Below are positions 24,610-34,600 of a stretch of 64,000 nt of DNA, one piece after another; position 1 is the stretch's first letter; each line of letters starts with the position of its first letter. A model generated the notes under the pieces. The model saw nothing but the letters and a program-made list of their open reading frames with translations. It was not told the origin of the DNA and did not search any database. This DNA is from an uncultured Eubacterium sp. (GTDB lineage: Bacteria; Bacillota; Clostridia; Oscillospirales; Acutalibacteraceae): contig NZ_CAKTGT010000003.1 of assembly GCF_934561735.1 (NCBI RefSeq), forward strand, positions 186,001 to 250,000, in the 5' to 3' direction. The position numbers and the translations under genes are program-made.

Positions 24610-26838
24610 CTAAAAAGTCAACAAATCATCATTATCATTGCTCTCAATAAAATATTTGAGTGCACTGAATCGGCGTGACTTTTTGTCATTTTGCACCATC
24701 TGCTTTACGCCCTGCTCGTTGCCGACAAGAACAAGGAGCTTTTTTGCCCTTGTAAGTGCGGTATAAAACAAATTTCTGTAAGCAAGTTTTGGCGGAACGG
24801 ACAGTACAGGCATAACCACAGCGTTAAACTCACTGCCCTGCGATTTATGCACCGTCATTGCGTACGCAAGCTCAAGTTCCTTAACATTTTCAACGCTGTA
24901 CATAGCCTCTTTGTCATCGTACCGAACATTGATAATGTCATTTGCCTTGTCAATTCTTGTCAAAATTCCTATATCGCCGTTAAAAACACCGGTTCCCGTT
25001 TCTCCGATTTTAAACCACGGAACATCGTAATTGTTTTTAATCTGCATAACACGGTCGCCCTCACGAAGGGTGTAACCTTTGTAACGGATTTCGTGCTTAT
25101 CCTTTGACGGAGGATTAATTTTCGCCTGCAAAATCGCATTGATATTTTGCGTGCCCACCTCGCCCATTCTGCTCGGGCAAAGCACCTGAATGTCACCCAT
25201 GGGGTCAAATCCGTATCCTGCCGGAAGTCTTTGAGTTACAAGGTCAAGGATTTTTTTCTGTGCATTATATCGTGAGTTTTCTCTAAGCAAAAAGAAATCG
25301 CTTTCTGCGGAATTGTCAAACTCCGGCATCTCACCCTTAACAACTCGGTGAGCATTTGTAACAATTTTGCTTTTCATAGCCTGACGGAAAACCTTGTCAA
25401 GCGTTACCACGGGCAAAACTCCGCTGTCTATCATATCTCGGAGAACATTGCCGGCACCGACAGGCGGAAGCTGATCTTGGTCGCCCACCATAATCAATCG
25501 GCAATGAAGCGGCAAAGCATCGAGAAGTGCCGCAAAAAGAGTAACATCCACCATGGAAAGTTCATCGATAATCACCGCATCATAATCAAGCGGATTTTTC
25601 AAATCATGAACAAAGCTTTGGGTGTTTTCTCCCTCTTTGTATTCCACTTCAAGAAGCCTATGGATTGTTTTTGCTTCGCTTCCCGTAAGTTCTTCCATTC
25701 GCTGAGCGGCTCTGCCGGTAGGAGCGGCAAGTGCAACCTTGAGATTGCGGTTTTTCATAAGCTGAATTATGCCTTTAACCGTAGTGGTTTTACCCGTACC
25801 GGGACCGCCCGTAAGTATAAGAAGTCCCTTTGATACGGCATATTCGATAGCCGTCCTCTGCTTTTCGTCAAATTTTATCTTACTGCTTTCTTCAAAAGCA
25901 TAAATCTCGCTCGGATGAATTTCATTTTCGCTCGGCGGATATTCAACCATAATTTTTATACGGTCGGCAATGCCTCGTTCCGCATGATAAATTTCGGGCA
26001 AAAACAAAAAATCTCTGTCATATACTTTACGCTGAATAACGGCTTTAGATTCAATGGCATTATCAATCGAAATTTCAACAGCGTCATCATCACAGCAAAG
26101 CAATTCCTTTGCCGGTTCAATAATCTTATCACGGGGTATGCAGGTGTGACCGTTGCCGAGATTGTGGTGAAGAACATAACAAACGGCGGCTTGAGCACGG
26201 TAGGTAAACGGCGGTTTATCCTGCAAATTATCTGCAATTTGCTCTGCCTTATCAAAGGTTATTCCCGTCTCGGCACCTATGAGTGCATACGGATTTGCCG
26301 TGATGAAGTCCATTGCCTCGCCTTTAAGCAAATTATAGGTTTTGATGGCTTCGTTTTGAGAAAGTCCGAGGTTTGTAAGCCCCATAAGTGTTTCTCTTGC
26401 GGCAAATTGAGATTTAAAGTTTTTGCAAATTTCTCTTGCTTTTGCACTTGAAATTCCTTTGATTGTTGCAAGTCGTGCAGGGTCATTTTCAAGCACATCA
26501 AAAGTTTGTGTGCCGAATTTTTCAACAATTTTGGTTGCCGTTGCGGGTCCGATTCCTCTGATAATTCCCGACGAAAGATACTTTAATATTCCGCCTGCAT
26601 CCGCAGGGAGAGTTTGAACAGCCGTTTCAGCCTTAAACTGTCTGCCGAAAGACGGGTGAAAAGACCACACGCCTCTGCATTCAATCTCAGCGCCTATGGC
26701 GAGTTCTCCGACTGTGCCGACAACCGTAACGCCTTCTTCACCGGTGTTTACCTCGGCAACGCAAAAGCCTGTGGTATCATTGTAAAACGAGATGTCCTCA
26801 ACCGTTCCTATTAAAATGTCCTGAACTTCGTTTTCCAT
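24610..26838 (-). CDS. recD2: RecD2-type ATP-dependent DNA helicase
   Basis: A 742-aa superfamily 1B 5'-3' helicase of the RecD2/YrrC type, acting in DNA repair without RecBC. The N-terminal part carries an OB-like segment and helix-hairpin-helix elements (IIRGIGPATATKIVEKFG, LATIKGISSAKAREICK). Helicase motifs: Walker A TGGPGTGKTTTV, motif II IIDELSMVD, motif III VGDQDQLPPVG and motif VI region AYAMTVHKSQGSEF. Length is normal for the family. GAGG precedes the ATG. Confidence 0.95.
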   Translation of the reverse strand: MENEVQDILIGTVEDISFYNDTTGFCVAEVNTGEEGVTVVGTVGELAIGAEIECRGVWSFHPSFGRQFKAETAVQTLPADAGGILKYLSSGIIRGIGPATATKIVEKFGTQTFDVLENDPARLATIKGISSAKAREICKNFKSQFAARETLMGLTNLGLSQNEAIKTYNLLKGEAMDFITANPYALIGAETGITFDKAEQIADNLQDKPPFTYRAQAAVCYVLHHNLGNGHTCIPRDKIIEPAKELLCCDDDAVEISIDNAIESKAVIQRKVYDRDFLFLPEIYHAERGIADRIKIMVEYPPSENEIHPSEIYAFEESSKIKFDEKQRTAIEYAVSKGLLILTGGPGTGKTTTVKGIIQLMKNRNLKVALAAPTGRAAQRMEELTGSEAKTIHRLLEVEYKEGENTQSFVHDLKNPLDYDAVIIDELSMVDVTLFAALLDALPLHCRLIMVGDQDQLPPVGAGNVLRDMIDSGVLPVVTLDKVFRQAMKSKIVTNAHRVVKGEMPEFDNSAESDFFLLRENSRYNAQKKILDLVTQRLPAGYGFDPMGDIQVLCPSRMGEVGTQNINAILQAKINPPSKDKHEIRYKGYTLREGDRVMQIKNNYDVPWFKIGETGTGVFNGDIGILTRIDKANDIINVRYDDKEAMYSVENVKELELAYAMTVHKSQGSEFNAVVMPVLSVPPKLAYRNLFYTALTRAKKLLVLVGNEQGVKQMVQNDKKSRRFSALKYFIESNDNDDLLTF

Positions 26839-26880
26839 ATCCGTACCTCAAAATCTGCTTCTATTATAGCAACAAAAAGC

Positions 26881-26900
26881 GGTATAGGCAAGCCTATACC
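26881..26900. repeat. 20-bp inverted repeat, copy 2
   Basis: Identical to the palindrome at 244-263. It lies 43 bp upstream of the recD2 start, between that gene and the tuf terminator, so here it could act as an operator or be a mobile remnant. Confidence 0.7.
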
Positions 26901-26931
26901 AAACAAATTTGAAAATATAAAACAAGAAAAA

Positions 26932-26955
26932 AGAGCAAAGCCGAAGCTTTGCTCT
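26932..26955 (-). terminator. Intrinsic terminator of the tuf gene
   Basis: AGAGCAAAGC / GCTTTGCTCT with a four-base centre, 24 bases after the tuf stop and followed on the minus strand by TTTTTTC. Confidence 0.9.
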
Positions 26956-26978
26956 AATAGATTTAGTAAATCAGGTGA

Positions 26979-28172
26979 TTACTCGTTGATCTTTGTAACA
27001 ACGCCTGAACCTACTGTTCTACCGCCTTCACGGATAGCGAAACGAAGACCTTCTTCGATAGCGATAGGAGTGATGAGTTCAACGTTCATATCAACGTTAT
27101 CGCCAGGCATACACATTTCAACACCTTCAGGAAGTGTGATAACACCTGTTACGTCAGTTGTTCTGAAATAGAACTGTGGACGATAGTTGTTGAAGAATGG
27201 AGTATGACGGCCACCTTCGTCCTTTGAAAGAACATAAACTTGACCTGTGAACTTTGTGTGTGGGTGAATAGAACCAGGAGCTGCAAGTACTTGACCTCTC
27301 TTGATATCTGTTCTCTGAACACCACGAAGAAGACAACCGATGTTGTCACCAGCCTCAGCATAGTCGAGGATCTTACGGAACATTTCGATACCTGTGCAAA
27401 CTGTTGACTTGATTTCGTCCTCAAGACCAACCATTTCTACTGTATCGTTTGTCTTAAGCTGACCTCTTTCAACTCTACCTGTTGCAACTGTACCACGACC
27501 TGTGATTGTGAATACGTCTTCTACAGGCATAAGGAAAGGAAGGTCTGCCTTACGGTCAGGAGTTGGGATATAGTCATCAACTGCATCCATGAGTTCCTGA
27601 ATGCAAGCGCAAGCAGGGTCATCGTTTGATGAAGCTTCAAGAGCCTTAAGAGCTGAACCCTTAATGATTGGGCAGTTCTCATCAAAGTCATACTCAGCAA
27701 GTGTTTCTCTGATTTCCATTTCAACGAGTTCAAGGAGTTCAGGGTCGTCAACTTGGTCAGTCTTGTTCATGAATACAACGATTGCAGGAACGCCTACCTG
27801 ACGAGCAAGAAGCAAGTGCTCCTTAGTCTGAGCCATAGGACCGTCTGTTGAAGCGATTACAAGGATAGCACCGTCCATCTGTGCAGCACCTGTGATCATG
27901 TTCTTGATATAGTCAGCGTGTCCCGGGCAGTCAACGTGAGCGTAGTGACGCTTTTCTGTTTCATACTCAACGTGAGCTGTGTTGATTGTGATACCACGTT
28001 CTCTTTCTTCAGGAGCCTTATCGATATCAGCATAGTCTTCAAACTTAGCGAAGCCCTTGTTTGCAAGATACTTTGTGATAGCAGCTGTAAGAGTTGTCTT
28101 ACCGTGGTCAACGTGACCGATTGTACCAATGTTTACATGTGGCTTGGTACGATTAAAATGTTCTTTTGCCAT
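26979..28172 (-). CDS. tuf: Translation elongation factor Tu
   Basis: A 397-aa GTPase delivering aminoacyl-tRNA to the ribosome. G1 GHVDHGKTTLT, G3 DCPGHADYIKNM, G4 NKTD and the effector region RERGITINTAHVEY are standard. GGAGG-like sequence precedes the ATG. It is the last gene of the str-type cluster but has its own predicted promoter in the 86-bp gap after fusA and its own terminator. Confidence 0.99.
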   Translation of the reverse strand: MAKEHFNRTKPHVNIGTIGHVDHGKTTLTAAITKYLANKGFAKFEDYADIDKAPEERERGITINTAHVEYETEKRHYAHVDCPGHADYIKNMITGAAQMDGAILVIASTDGPMAQTKEHLLLARQVGVPAIVVFMNKTDQVDDPELLELVEMEIRETLAEYDFDENCPIIKGSALKALEASSNDDPACACIQELMDAVDDYIPTPDRKADLPFLMPVEDVFTITGRGTVATGRVERGQLKTNDTVEMVGLEDEIKSTVCTGIEMFRKILDYAEAGDNIGCLLRGVQRTDIKRGQVLAAPGSIHPHTKFTGQVYVLSKDEGGRHTPFFNNYRPQFYFRTTDVTGVITLPEGVEMCMPGDNVDMNVELITPIAIEEGLRFAIREGGRTVGSGVVTKINE

Positions 28173-28216
28173 TGGAATTTCCTCCCTAAAAATTTCTTAA
28201 AAAATTTGTTACTAAT

Positions 28217-28245
28217 ATTCTACCAAAAAGGTTGGTAAATATCAA
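28217..28245 (-). promoter_or_regulatory. Predicted internal promoter for tuf
   Basis: Minus strand TTGATA (28240-28245), 17 bp, TAGAAT (28217-28222), within the fusA-tuf gap. Confidence 0.6.
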
Positions 28246-28258
28246 GTGTTTTTTTATA

Positions 28259-30367
28259 TTAGTCTTTCTTTGCGCGTTCGCTGATGATTGATTCGGAGAT
28301 TGACTTTGGAACTTGGTCGTAACCGTCAGGTTCCATTGTGTACTGTCCACGACCCTGTGTCTTTGAACGAAGGTCGTTTACATAACCGAACATCTCTGAA
28401 AGCGGAACTCTCGCATTGATTTGCTTAGCACCTGTTCTGTCTTCCATACCCTGGATTTGACCACGGCGTGAGTTAAGGTCGCCGATTACATCGCCCATGT
28501 ATTCTTCAGGAACGATAACAGTAACCTTCATCATAGGTTCGAGAATTACAGGATGAGCCTTCTTTGCAGCATCCTTGAATGCCATAGAACCGGCAATCTT
28601 AAATGCCATTTCAGAAGAGTCGACTTCATGGTAAGAACCATCATAAAGTTCTACACGAACATCAACTACAGGATAACCTGCCAAAATACCGCTCTTCATA
28701 GCAGCCTGGATACCTGCGTCAACTGCAGGGATATATTCCTTAGGAATAGAACCGCCGACAATCTGATTGTCGAATTCATAGCCCTTACCTACGCCGTTTT
28801 CGTCAAGGTTAGGGAACATACGAATCTTACAGTGACCGTACTGACCGCTACCACCGGATTGCTTCTTATACTTTGTATCGGACATAGAGTCCTGAGTAAT
28901 TGTTTCTTTGTATGCAACCTGAGGTGCACCTACATTTGCCTCTACCTTAAATTCACGGAGCAAACGGTCAACGATGATTTCAAGGTGAAGTTCACCCATA
29001 CCAGCGATGATGGTTTGTCCTGTTTCTTCATCGGTATAAGCCTTAAATGTTGGGTCTTCTTCTGCAAGCTTTGCAAGAGCAATACCCATCTTTTCCTGAC
29101 CTGCCTTAGTCTTTGGCTCGATAGCTACACGAATTACAGGGTCAGGGAAATTCATTGATTCAAGAACGATTGGGTGATTTTCATCACAAAGTGTATCACC
29201 TGTTGTAGTATTCTTAAGACCTACAGCCGCAGCAATATCACCTGCATAACATACAGGAATATCTTCTCTGTGGTTTGCGTGCATCTGAAGAATTCTACCC
29301 ATTCTTTCTTTGTTGCCCTTTACAGAGTTGTAGCAAGGTGTACCTGCTTCAATAGTACCCGAATATACTCTGAAGTAGCAAATCTTACCTACAAACGGGT
29401 CTGTTGCAATCTTAAATGCAAGAGCAGCAAATGGCTCGTCATCAGATGAATGACGATATTCTTCTTCTTCGGTTTCAGGGTTAACACCCTTGATTGATTC
29501 GATATCGGTTGGAGCCGGCATATAATCAACGATAGCGTCGAGGAGCGGCTGAACACCCATATCTCTGTAAGCTGTACCGCAGCATACAGGAACCATGTCA
29601 CCGGAGATTGTGCACTTACGGATGTACTTCTTCATGGTGTCAACATCAATAGCGTCTTCGCCTTCTTCAAAGTACTTTTCCATAAGTTCTTCGTCCTGCT
29701 CGGCAATGAACTCGATGAGTTCTGTTCTGTACTTAGCAGCCTTTTCCTGAAGTTCAGGACGAATTTCTCTTTCTTCAAAAACTGTACCCAAGTTCTTACC
29801 CGGGTCGATATATACGATTTCCTTGTTGTTTACAAGGTCAACGATACCTTCAAATGTATCCTCGCTGCCGATAGGAAGCTGGATAGGAAGTGCATTACAC
29901 TTAAAACGCTCCAATACCATATTGAGAACATTGTAGAAGTCTGCACCCATGATATCCATCTTGTTAACGAAAATCATACGAGGTACATTGTATTCGTCAG
30001 CCTGACGCCATACGGTTTCAGACTGTGGCTCAACACCGCCCTTTGCACAAAGAACGGTAACCGAACCGTCAAGTACACGGAGTGAACGCTGTACTTCTAC
30101 TGTAAAGTCAACGTGACCCGGTGTATCGATGATATTAATTCTGTGGCCTTTCCAGAAGCATGTTGTAGCAGCAGAAGTAATTGTGATACCTCTTTCCTGC
30201 TCTTGCTCCATCCAGTCCATTGTAGCGCCACCCTCATGGGTTTCACCAATCTTGTGGTTGATACCGGTGTAGTAAAGAATACGCTCTGTTGTAGTAGTCT
30301 TACCGGCATCGATATGCGCCATAATACCAATATTTCTTGTTTCTTCAAGAGCAACTTTTCTTGGCAT
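28259..30367 (-). CDS. fusA: Translation elongation factor G
   Basis: A 702-aa translocase GTPase. G1 AHIDAGKTTTTERIL, G3 DTPGHVDFT and G4 NKMD are present, followed by the normal domains II-V (GMGELHLEIIVDRL in domain III, RRGQIQGMEDR near the end). Length is standard. It is 21 bases from rpsG in the same transcript. Confidence 0.99.
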   Translation of the reverse strand: MPRKVALEETRNIGIMAHIDAGKTTTTERILYYTGINHKIGETHEGGATMDWMEQEQERGITITSAATTCFWKGHRINIIDTPGHVDFTVEVQRSLRVLDGSVTVLCAKGGVEPQSETVWRQADEYNVPRMIFVNKMDIMGADFYNVLNMVLERFKCNALPIQLPIGSEDTFEGIVDLVNNKEIVYIDPGKNLGTVFEEREIRPELQEKAAKYRTELIEFIAEQDEELMEKYFEEGEDAIDVDTMKKYIRKCTISGDMVPVCCGTAYRDMGVQPLLDAIVDYMPAPTDIESIKGVNPETEEEEYRHSSDDEPFAALAFKIATDPFVGKICYFRVYSGTIEAGTPCYNSVKGNKERMGRILQMHANHREDIPVCYAGDIAAAVGLKNTTTGDTLCDENHPIVLESMNFPDPVIRVAIEPKTKAGQEKMGIALAKLAEEDPTFKAYTDEETGQTIIAGMGELHLEIIVDRLLREFKVEANVGAPQVAYKETITQDSMSDTKYKKQSGGSGQYGHCKIRMFPNLDENGVGKGYEFDNQIVGGSIPKEYIPAVDAGIQAAMKSGILAGYPVVDVRVELYDGSYHEVDSSEMAFKIAGSMAFKDAAKKAHPVILEPMMKVTVIVPEEYMGDVIGDLNSRRGQIQGMEDRTGAKQINARVPLSEMFGYVNDLRSKTQGRGQYTMEPDGYDQVPKSISESIISERAKKD

Positions 30368-30388
30368 AATATCCTCCTGTCCGGCTGA

Positions 30389-30859
30389 TTAGTATCTGAA
30401 ATGAGCAAAAGCCTTGTTTGCTTCTGCCATCTTGTGTGTATCTTCACACTTCTTAACTGCACCGCCTGTTTGGTTTGCAGCGTCCATAAGTTCTGCTGCA
30501 AGACGCTCCTTCATAGTTCTTTCACTTCTCTGACGAGCATAAAGTGTAATCCATCTAAGACCCAATGTTTGTCTTCTTTCAGGACGAACCTCCAAAGGAA
30601 CTTGATATGTTGCACCGCCGACACGGCGAGCCTTTACTTCGAGAACCGGCATAACATTTTCCATTGCAGCTTCAAAAGTTTCCAACGGATCGTTGCCTGT
30701 CTTTTCTTGGATGATGTCGAACGCACCGTAAACGATTTTTTGTGCGACACCCTTCTTTCCATCAAGCATGATGTTATTGATAAGTCTTGTTACAACCTTT
30801 GAGTTGTACATAGGATCTGGAAGTACATCACGCTTAGCGATCTGGCCTCTTCTTGGCAT
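30389..30859 (-). CDS. rpsG: 30S ribosomal protein S7
   Basis: A 156-aa primary 16S rRNA-binding protein organising the 30S head. The N-terminus MPRRGQIAKRDVLPDP and the conserved GGATYQVPLEVRPERR are typical, and the length is normal. A GGAGG ribosome-binding site precedes the ATG. In many bacteria S7 represses its own operon by binding the rpsL-rpsG gap, which here is 138 nt. Confidence 0.99.
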   Translation of the reverse strand: MPRRGQIAKRDVLPDPMYNSKVVTRLINNIMLDGKKGVAQKIVYGAFDIIQEKTGNDPLETFEAAMENVMPVLEVKARRVGGATYQVPLEVRPERRQTLGLRWITLYARQRSERTMKERLAAELMDAANQTGGAVKKCEDTHKMAEANKAFAHFRY

Positions 30860-30997
30860 CTTCGCTTCCCTCCTTCATTAAATTATAATATGAGTTCATA
30901 GGTACTCGGTTTTTCCGTGGAGCCAACAATAAGCCCTTTATATGAATAAATAAACTATTGTCGGGTTTCCTCGTTAAATTTTAGCTAAAAAATCCGA
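30860..30997 (-). promoter_or_regulatory. rpsL-rpsG intercistronic leader, possible S7 site
   Basis: An unusually long 138-nt gap inside a ribosomal operon. On the minus-strand RNA, 30901-30924 can form an interrupted stem (GGCUCCACGG-aaaaa-CCGAGUACC) with internal mismatches, as ribosomal-protein mimics often have. In E. coli S7 binds the equivalent gap. No direct similarity was established. Confidence 0.3.
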
Positions 30998-31417
30998 TTA
31001 CTTCTTAGCCTTTGGCTTCTTTGCACCGTACTTTGAACGGCTCTGCATTCTGCCTGTTACACCCTGTGTATCGAGTGTGCCGCGGATGATGTGGTAACGA
31101 ACACCAGGTAAATCCTTAACACGGCCGCCACGAACCATAACAACAGAGTGCTCTTGCAAGTTATGACCTACACCAGGGATGTAAGCAGAAACTTCCATTC
31201 CGTTTGTAAGACGAACTCTGGCAATCTTACGGAGAGCTGAGTTAGGCTTCTTAGGTGTTGCTGTCTTAACTGCTGTGCAAACGCCACGCTTTTGTGGAGA
31301 AGCGTTGTTTGTCATAACATTCTTCTTTGTGTTAAGACCCTTGATAAGAGCAGGAGTCTTTGACTTCTTTTCAAGTGACTTACGACCGGTCTTAACTAAT
31401 TGGTTAAAGGTAGGCAA
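30998..31417 (-). CDS. rpsL: 30S ribosomal protein S12
   Basis: A 139-aa decoding-centre protein. The start is a TTG at 31417 (PTFNQLVKTGRKS follows), supported by GGAG 9 bases upstream; an upstream ATG would add 17 unrelated residues. The loops TPKKPNSALRK and GGRVKDLPGVRYH keep the lysines altered in streptomycin-resistant mutants, so the wild-type sequence is inferred. It heads rpsL-rpsG-fusA-tuf. Confidence 0.98.
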   Translation of the reverse strand: MPTFNQLVKTGRKSLEKKSKTPALIKGLNTKKNVMTNNASPQKRGVCTAVKTATPKKPNSALRKIARVRLTNGMEVSAYIPGVGHNLQEHSVVMVRGGRVKDLPGVRYHIIRGTLDTQGVTGRMQSRSKYGAKKPKAKK

Positions 31418-31520
31418 TAGTTTATTCTCCTTTCTGATTATTTGTGCATAAATTTGCAATATACACATTTCATACCTTATATACCTTATATATAAGGCAT
31501 CGGATGTACATATTACATTA

Positions 31521-31554
31521 TCTACCGAGGCATAATTACTTATGCCCCGATAGA
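31521..31554 (-). promoter_or_regulatory. 15-bp GNRA-capped hairpin in the rpsL leader
   Basis: On the minus-strand RNA 15 consecutive pairs form (UCUAUCGGGGCAUAA with UUAUGCCUCGGUAGA, two G-U wobbles) around a GUAA tetraloop. There is no following U run, so it is not an intrinsic terminator; it may be a processing site or protein-binding leader. A second palindrome, CCTTATATATAAGG, lies at 31484-31497. Confidence 0.6.
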
Positions 31555-31621
31555 CGAATTTAACAAATTAAAGCGATAAATCTTGTTGAGATTGCACAAG
31601 TTTATCAGCACACAGATAAGT

Positions 31622-31650
31622 ATTATAACTTAGTTGTTGCTATTTGTCAA
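31622..31650 (-). promoter_or_regulatory. Full-consensus promoter of the rpsL operon
   Basis: Minus strand TTGACA (31645-31650), 17 bp, TATAAT (31622-31627): perfect sigma-A boxes. The -35 lies in the last rpoC codons and the -10 just beyond the rpoC stop, giving a leader of nearly 200 nt before rpsL. Confidence 0.85.
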
Positions 31651-34600
31651 TAGTTGTTGTAACTGTTCCAAATCTTTTATTTCCATTCCGCTTTCGGATG
31701 AAAAATAGCTCGGAACAATATCTACATCTCTGAACACGCTCATACCTGTACCGGCAGGAACCAACTTACCGATAAGAACATTTTCTTTAAGACCGATAAG
31801 CGGGTCTGACTTGCCGCGGATAGCAGCATCGGTAAGAACTCTTGTTGTTTCCTGGAATGAAGCGGCTGACAAGAACGAATCTGTTGCAAGAGAAGCCTTT
31901 GTGATACCCAAAAGAAGAGGAATATATGTTGCCTTCTTGAGGTTTTCTTCGCCTGCGGCAATTCTTGCATCAATCTTATCGTTTGCTTCGGCAACTGCGG
32001 ATACATCAACATTTGTGCCCGAAATAAGATCTGTGTCACCTGCATCATCAACAATGCACTTCTTGAGCATCTGACGAACGATAACCTCGATGTGCTTATC
32101 GTTGATGTCAACACCCTGTGTACGGTAAGCGTACTGAACTTCCTTGATAAGGTAGTTATATACAGCTTCTTCACCGAGGATAGCAAGTACATCGTGCGGA
32201 TTCTTTGAACCGAGAGTAAGCTCTGTACCCTTTTCGATATATGCACCTTCAACGATGTTTTCGCAAAGTCTGTAACCGTAAGGAATGAGATACTTCTTTT
32301 CTTCGCCTGTTTCCTTGTTAAATACAACAACATGGCGAGTCTTTTTGATTTCTTCAAATCTTACAGTACCGCTGATTTCCGAAAGAATTGCAAGCTGTTT
32401 CGGCTTACGAGCCTCAAACAATTCTTCAACTCTCGGAAGACCCTGTGTGATGTCTTCACCGCCTGCAACACCGCCGGTGTGGAAGGTTCTCATTGTAAGC
32501 TGTGTACCCGGCTCACCGATTGACTGAGCTGCGATGATACCAACTGCTTCACCGACCTGAACAGGTTCGTTGAATGCAAGGTTTGAACCGTAACACTTGC
32601 GGCAAACACCGTGGCGTGACTTACATGTGATAAGTGAACGAATCTTAACTTTTGTAATACCTGCTGCAGTAATTCTTGCGGCATCTTCTTCGTTCATAAT
32701 TCTGTCGGTATCCATAAGAACCTCACCTGTTTCAGGATGAACGATAGGTTCTGCGGCAAATCTGCCGACAAGTCTTTCTTCAAGTGATTCAAGAACACGG
32801 TTGCCATCCATAATAGCATAAACTTCAATACCGTCATGGCATCCGCAATCATCATCACGAATGATAACATCCTGCGAAACGTCAACAAGACGCCTTGTAA
32901 GGTAACCTGAGTCGGCTGTACGAAGTGCAGTATCGGTAAGACCTTTACGAGCACCACGGGAAGAAATGAAGTATTCCAAAATGTTAAGGCCTTCACGGTA
33001 GTTAGCCTTGATAGGAATTTCGATTGTAGCACCCGATGTGTTGGCGATAAGACCTCTCATACCGGCAAGCTGACGAAGCTGTGATGTACTACCACGAGCA
33101 CCCGAGTCTACCATCATGTGAATTGGATTATGCGTACCGTCAAAGTTATTTGTAAGTTCATCGGATACCTTGTTTGTGCAAGTTTCCCAAGTCTTTACAA
33201 CCTGTGAGTAACGCTCTTCATTTGTAATCAAACCGTAGTTGTAGTTTGTTGTAATTTCGTCAACCTTTGCTTCTGCTTCGGCAAGGAATTCCTTTTTCTT
33301 TGCAGGAATAAGTGCGTCGATAACGGCAACGGTTGTACCTGAAACTGTTGAATATTTGTAACCCTGGTTTTTAATATCATCAAGCACTCTTGAAGCGATT
33401 GCAACACCGTGGGTTCTGATACAAGCGTCGGCAATTTTACCGAGACCGCCTTTCTTAACAACAAAGCTTACTTCAGGAACAAATTCGTTACCCGGAATGC
33501 TTCTGTCAACAAAGCCGAGATCCTGAGGAACAGGTCTGTTGAAGATTACACGACCGATTGTTGTTGTAACAACGCCCGATTTCATCTCGCCGTTAATTTC
33601 GCCTGTAAATCTAATTTTACATTCCGAATGGAGGCCGAGTGAGCCTTCCTGATAAGCCATCATAGCTTCATCAACATCACGGAAAATTCTGTATCTTGTT
33701 ATTTCTTCACCGTCAATAACTTCCTTGTAAGGACAACCCGGTTCGCCCTCTTTAATCATTGTGAGGTAGTAAGAACCGATAACCATATCCTGTGAAGGAA
33801 CCGCAACAGGCTTACCGTCTGACGGCTTCAAGAGGTTGTTTGATGCAAGCATCAACATTCTTGCTTCTGCCTGAGCTTCAGCCGAAAGCGGTACATGGAC
33901 AGCCATTTGGTCACCGTCGAAGTCGGCGTTGAATGCTGTACATGCAAGCGGATGAAGTTTGATTGCTCTGCCTTCAACAAGTACAGGCTCAAATGCCTGA
34001 ATACCGAGTCTGTGAAGTGTAGGAGCACGGTTAAGCATAACAGGGTGATCCTTGATTACAACTTCAAGAGCATCCCAAACCTCAGAGCGGTTTGCTTTTT
34101 CTACCATCTTACGGGCTTGTTTGATGTTTGAAGCAACATTTGTTTGAACCAAACGCTTCATAACAAAAGGCTTGAAAAGTTCAATAGCCATTTCCTTTGG
34201 AAGACCGCACTGGTACATCTTAAGTTCAGGACCTACTACGATAACCGAACGACCCGAATAGTCAACACGCTTACCGAGGAGGTTTTGACGGAAACGACCC
34301 TGCTTACCCTTAAGCATATCCGAAAGTGACTTGAGAGGTCTGTTGTTAGGGCCTGTTACAGGTCTGCCTCTTCTGCCGTTATCAATAAGGGCGTCAACGG
34401 ACTCTTGGAGCATTCTCTTTTCGTTTCTGATAATAATATCAGGTGCGTGAAGCTCCATAAGTCTTTTAAGACGGTTGTTTCTGTTGATTACTCGTCTGTA
34501 CAAATCGTTGAGGTCGGAAGTTGCAAATCTGCCGCCGTCAAGCTGTACCATAGGACGAATATCCGGAGGAATAACAGGGATAACATCAAGAATCATCCAT

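Noticed and set aside
26881..26900. Terminator of recD2 or tuf
   Set aside because: It lies upstream of recD2 and beyond the clear tuf terminator, and lacks a T-tract.
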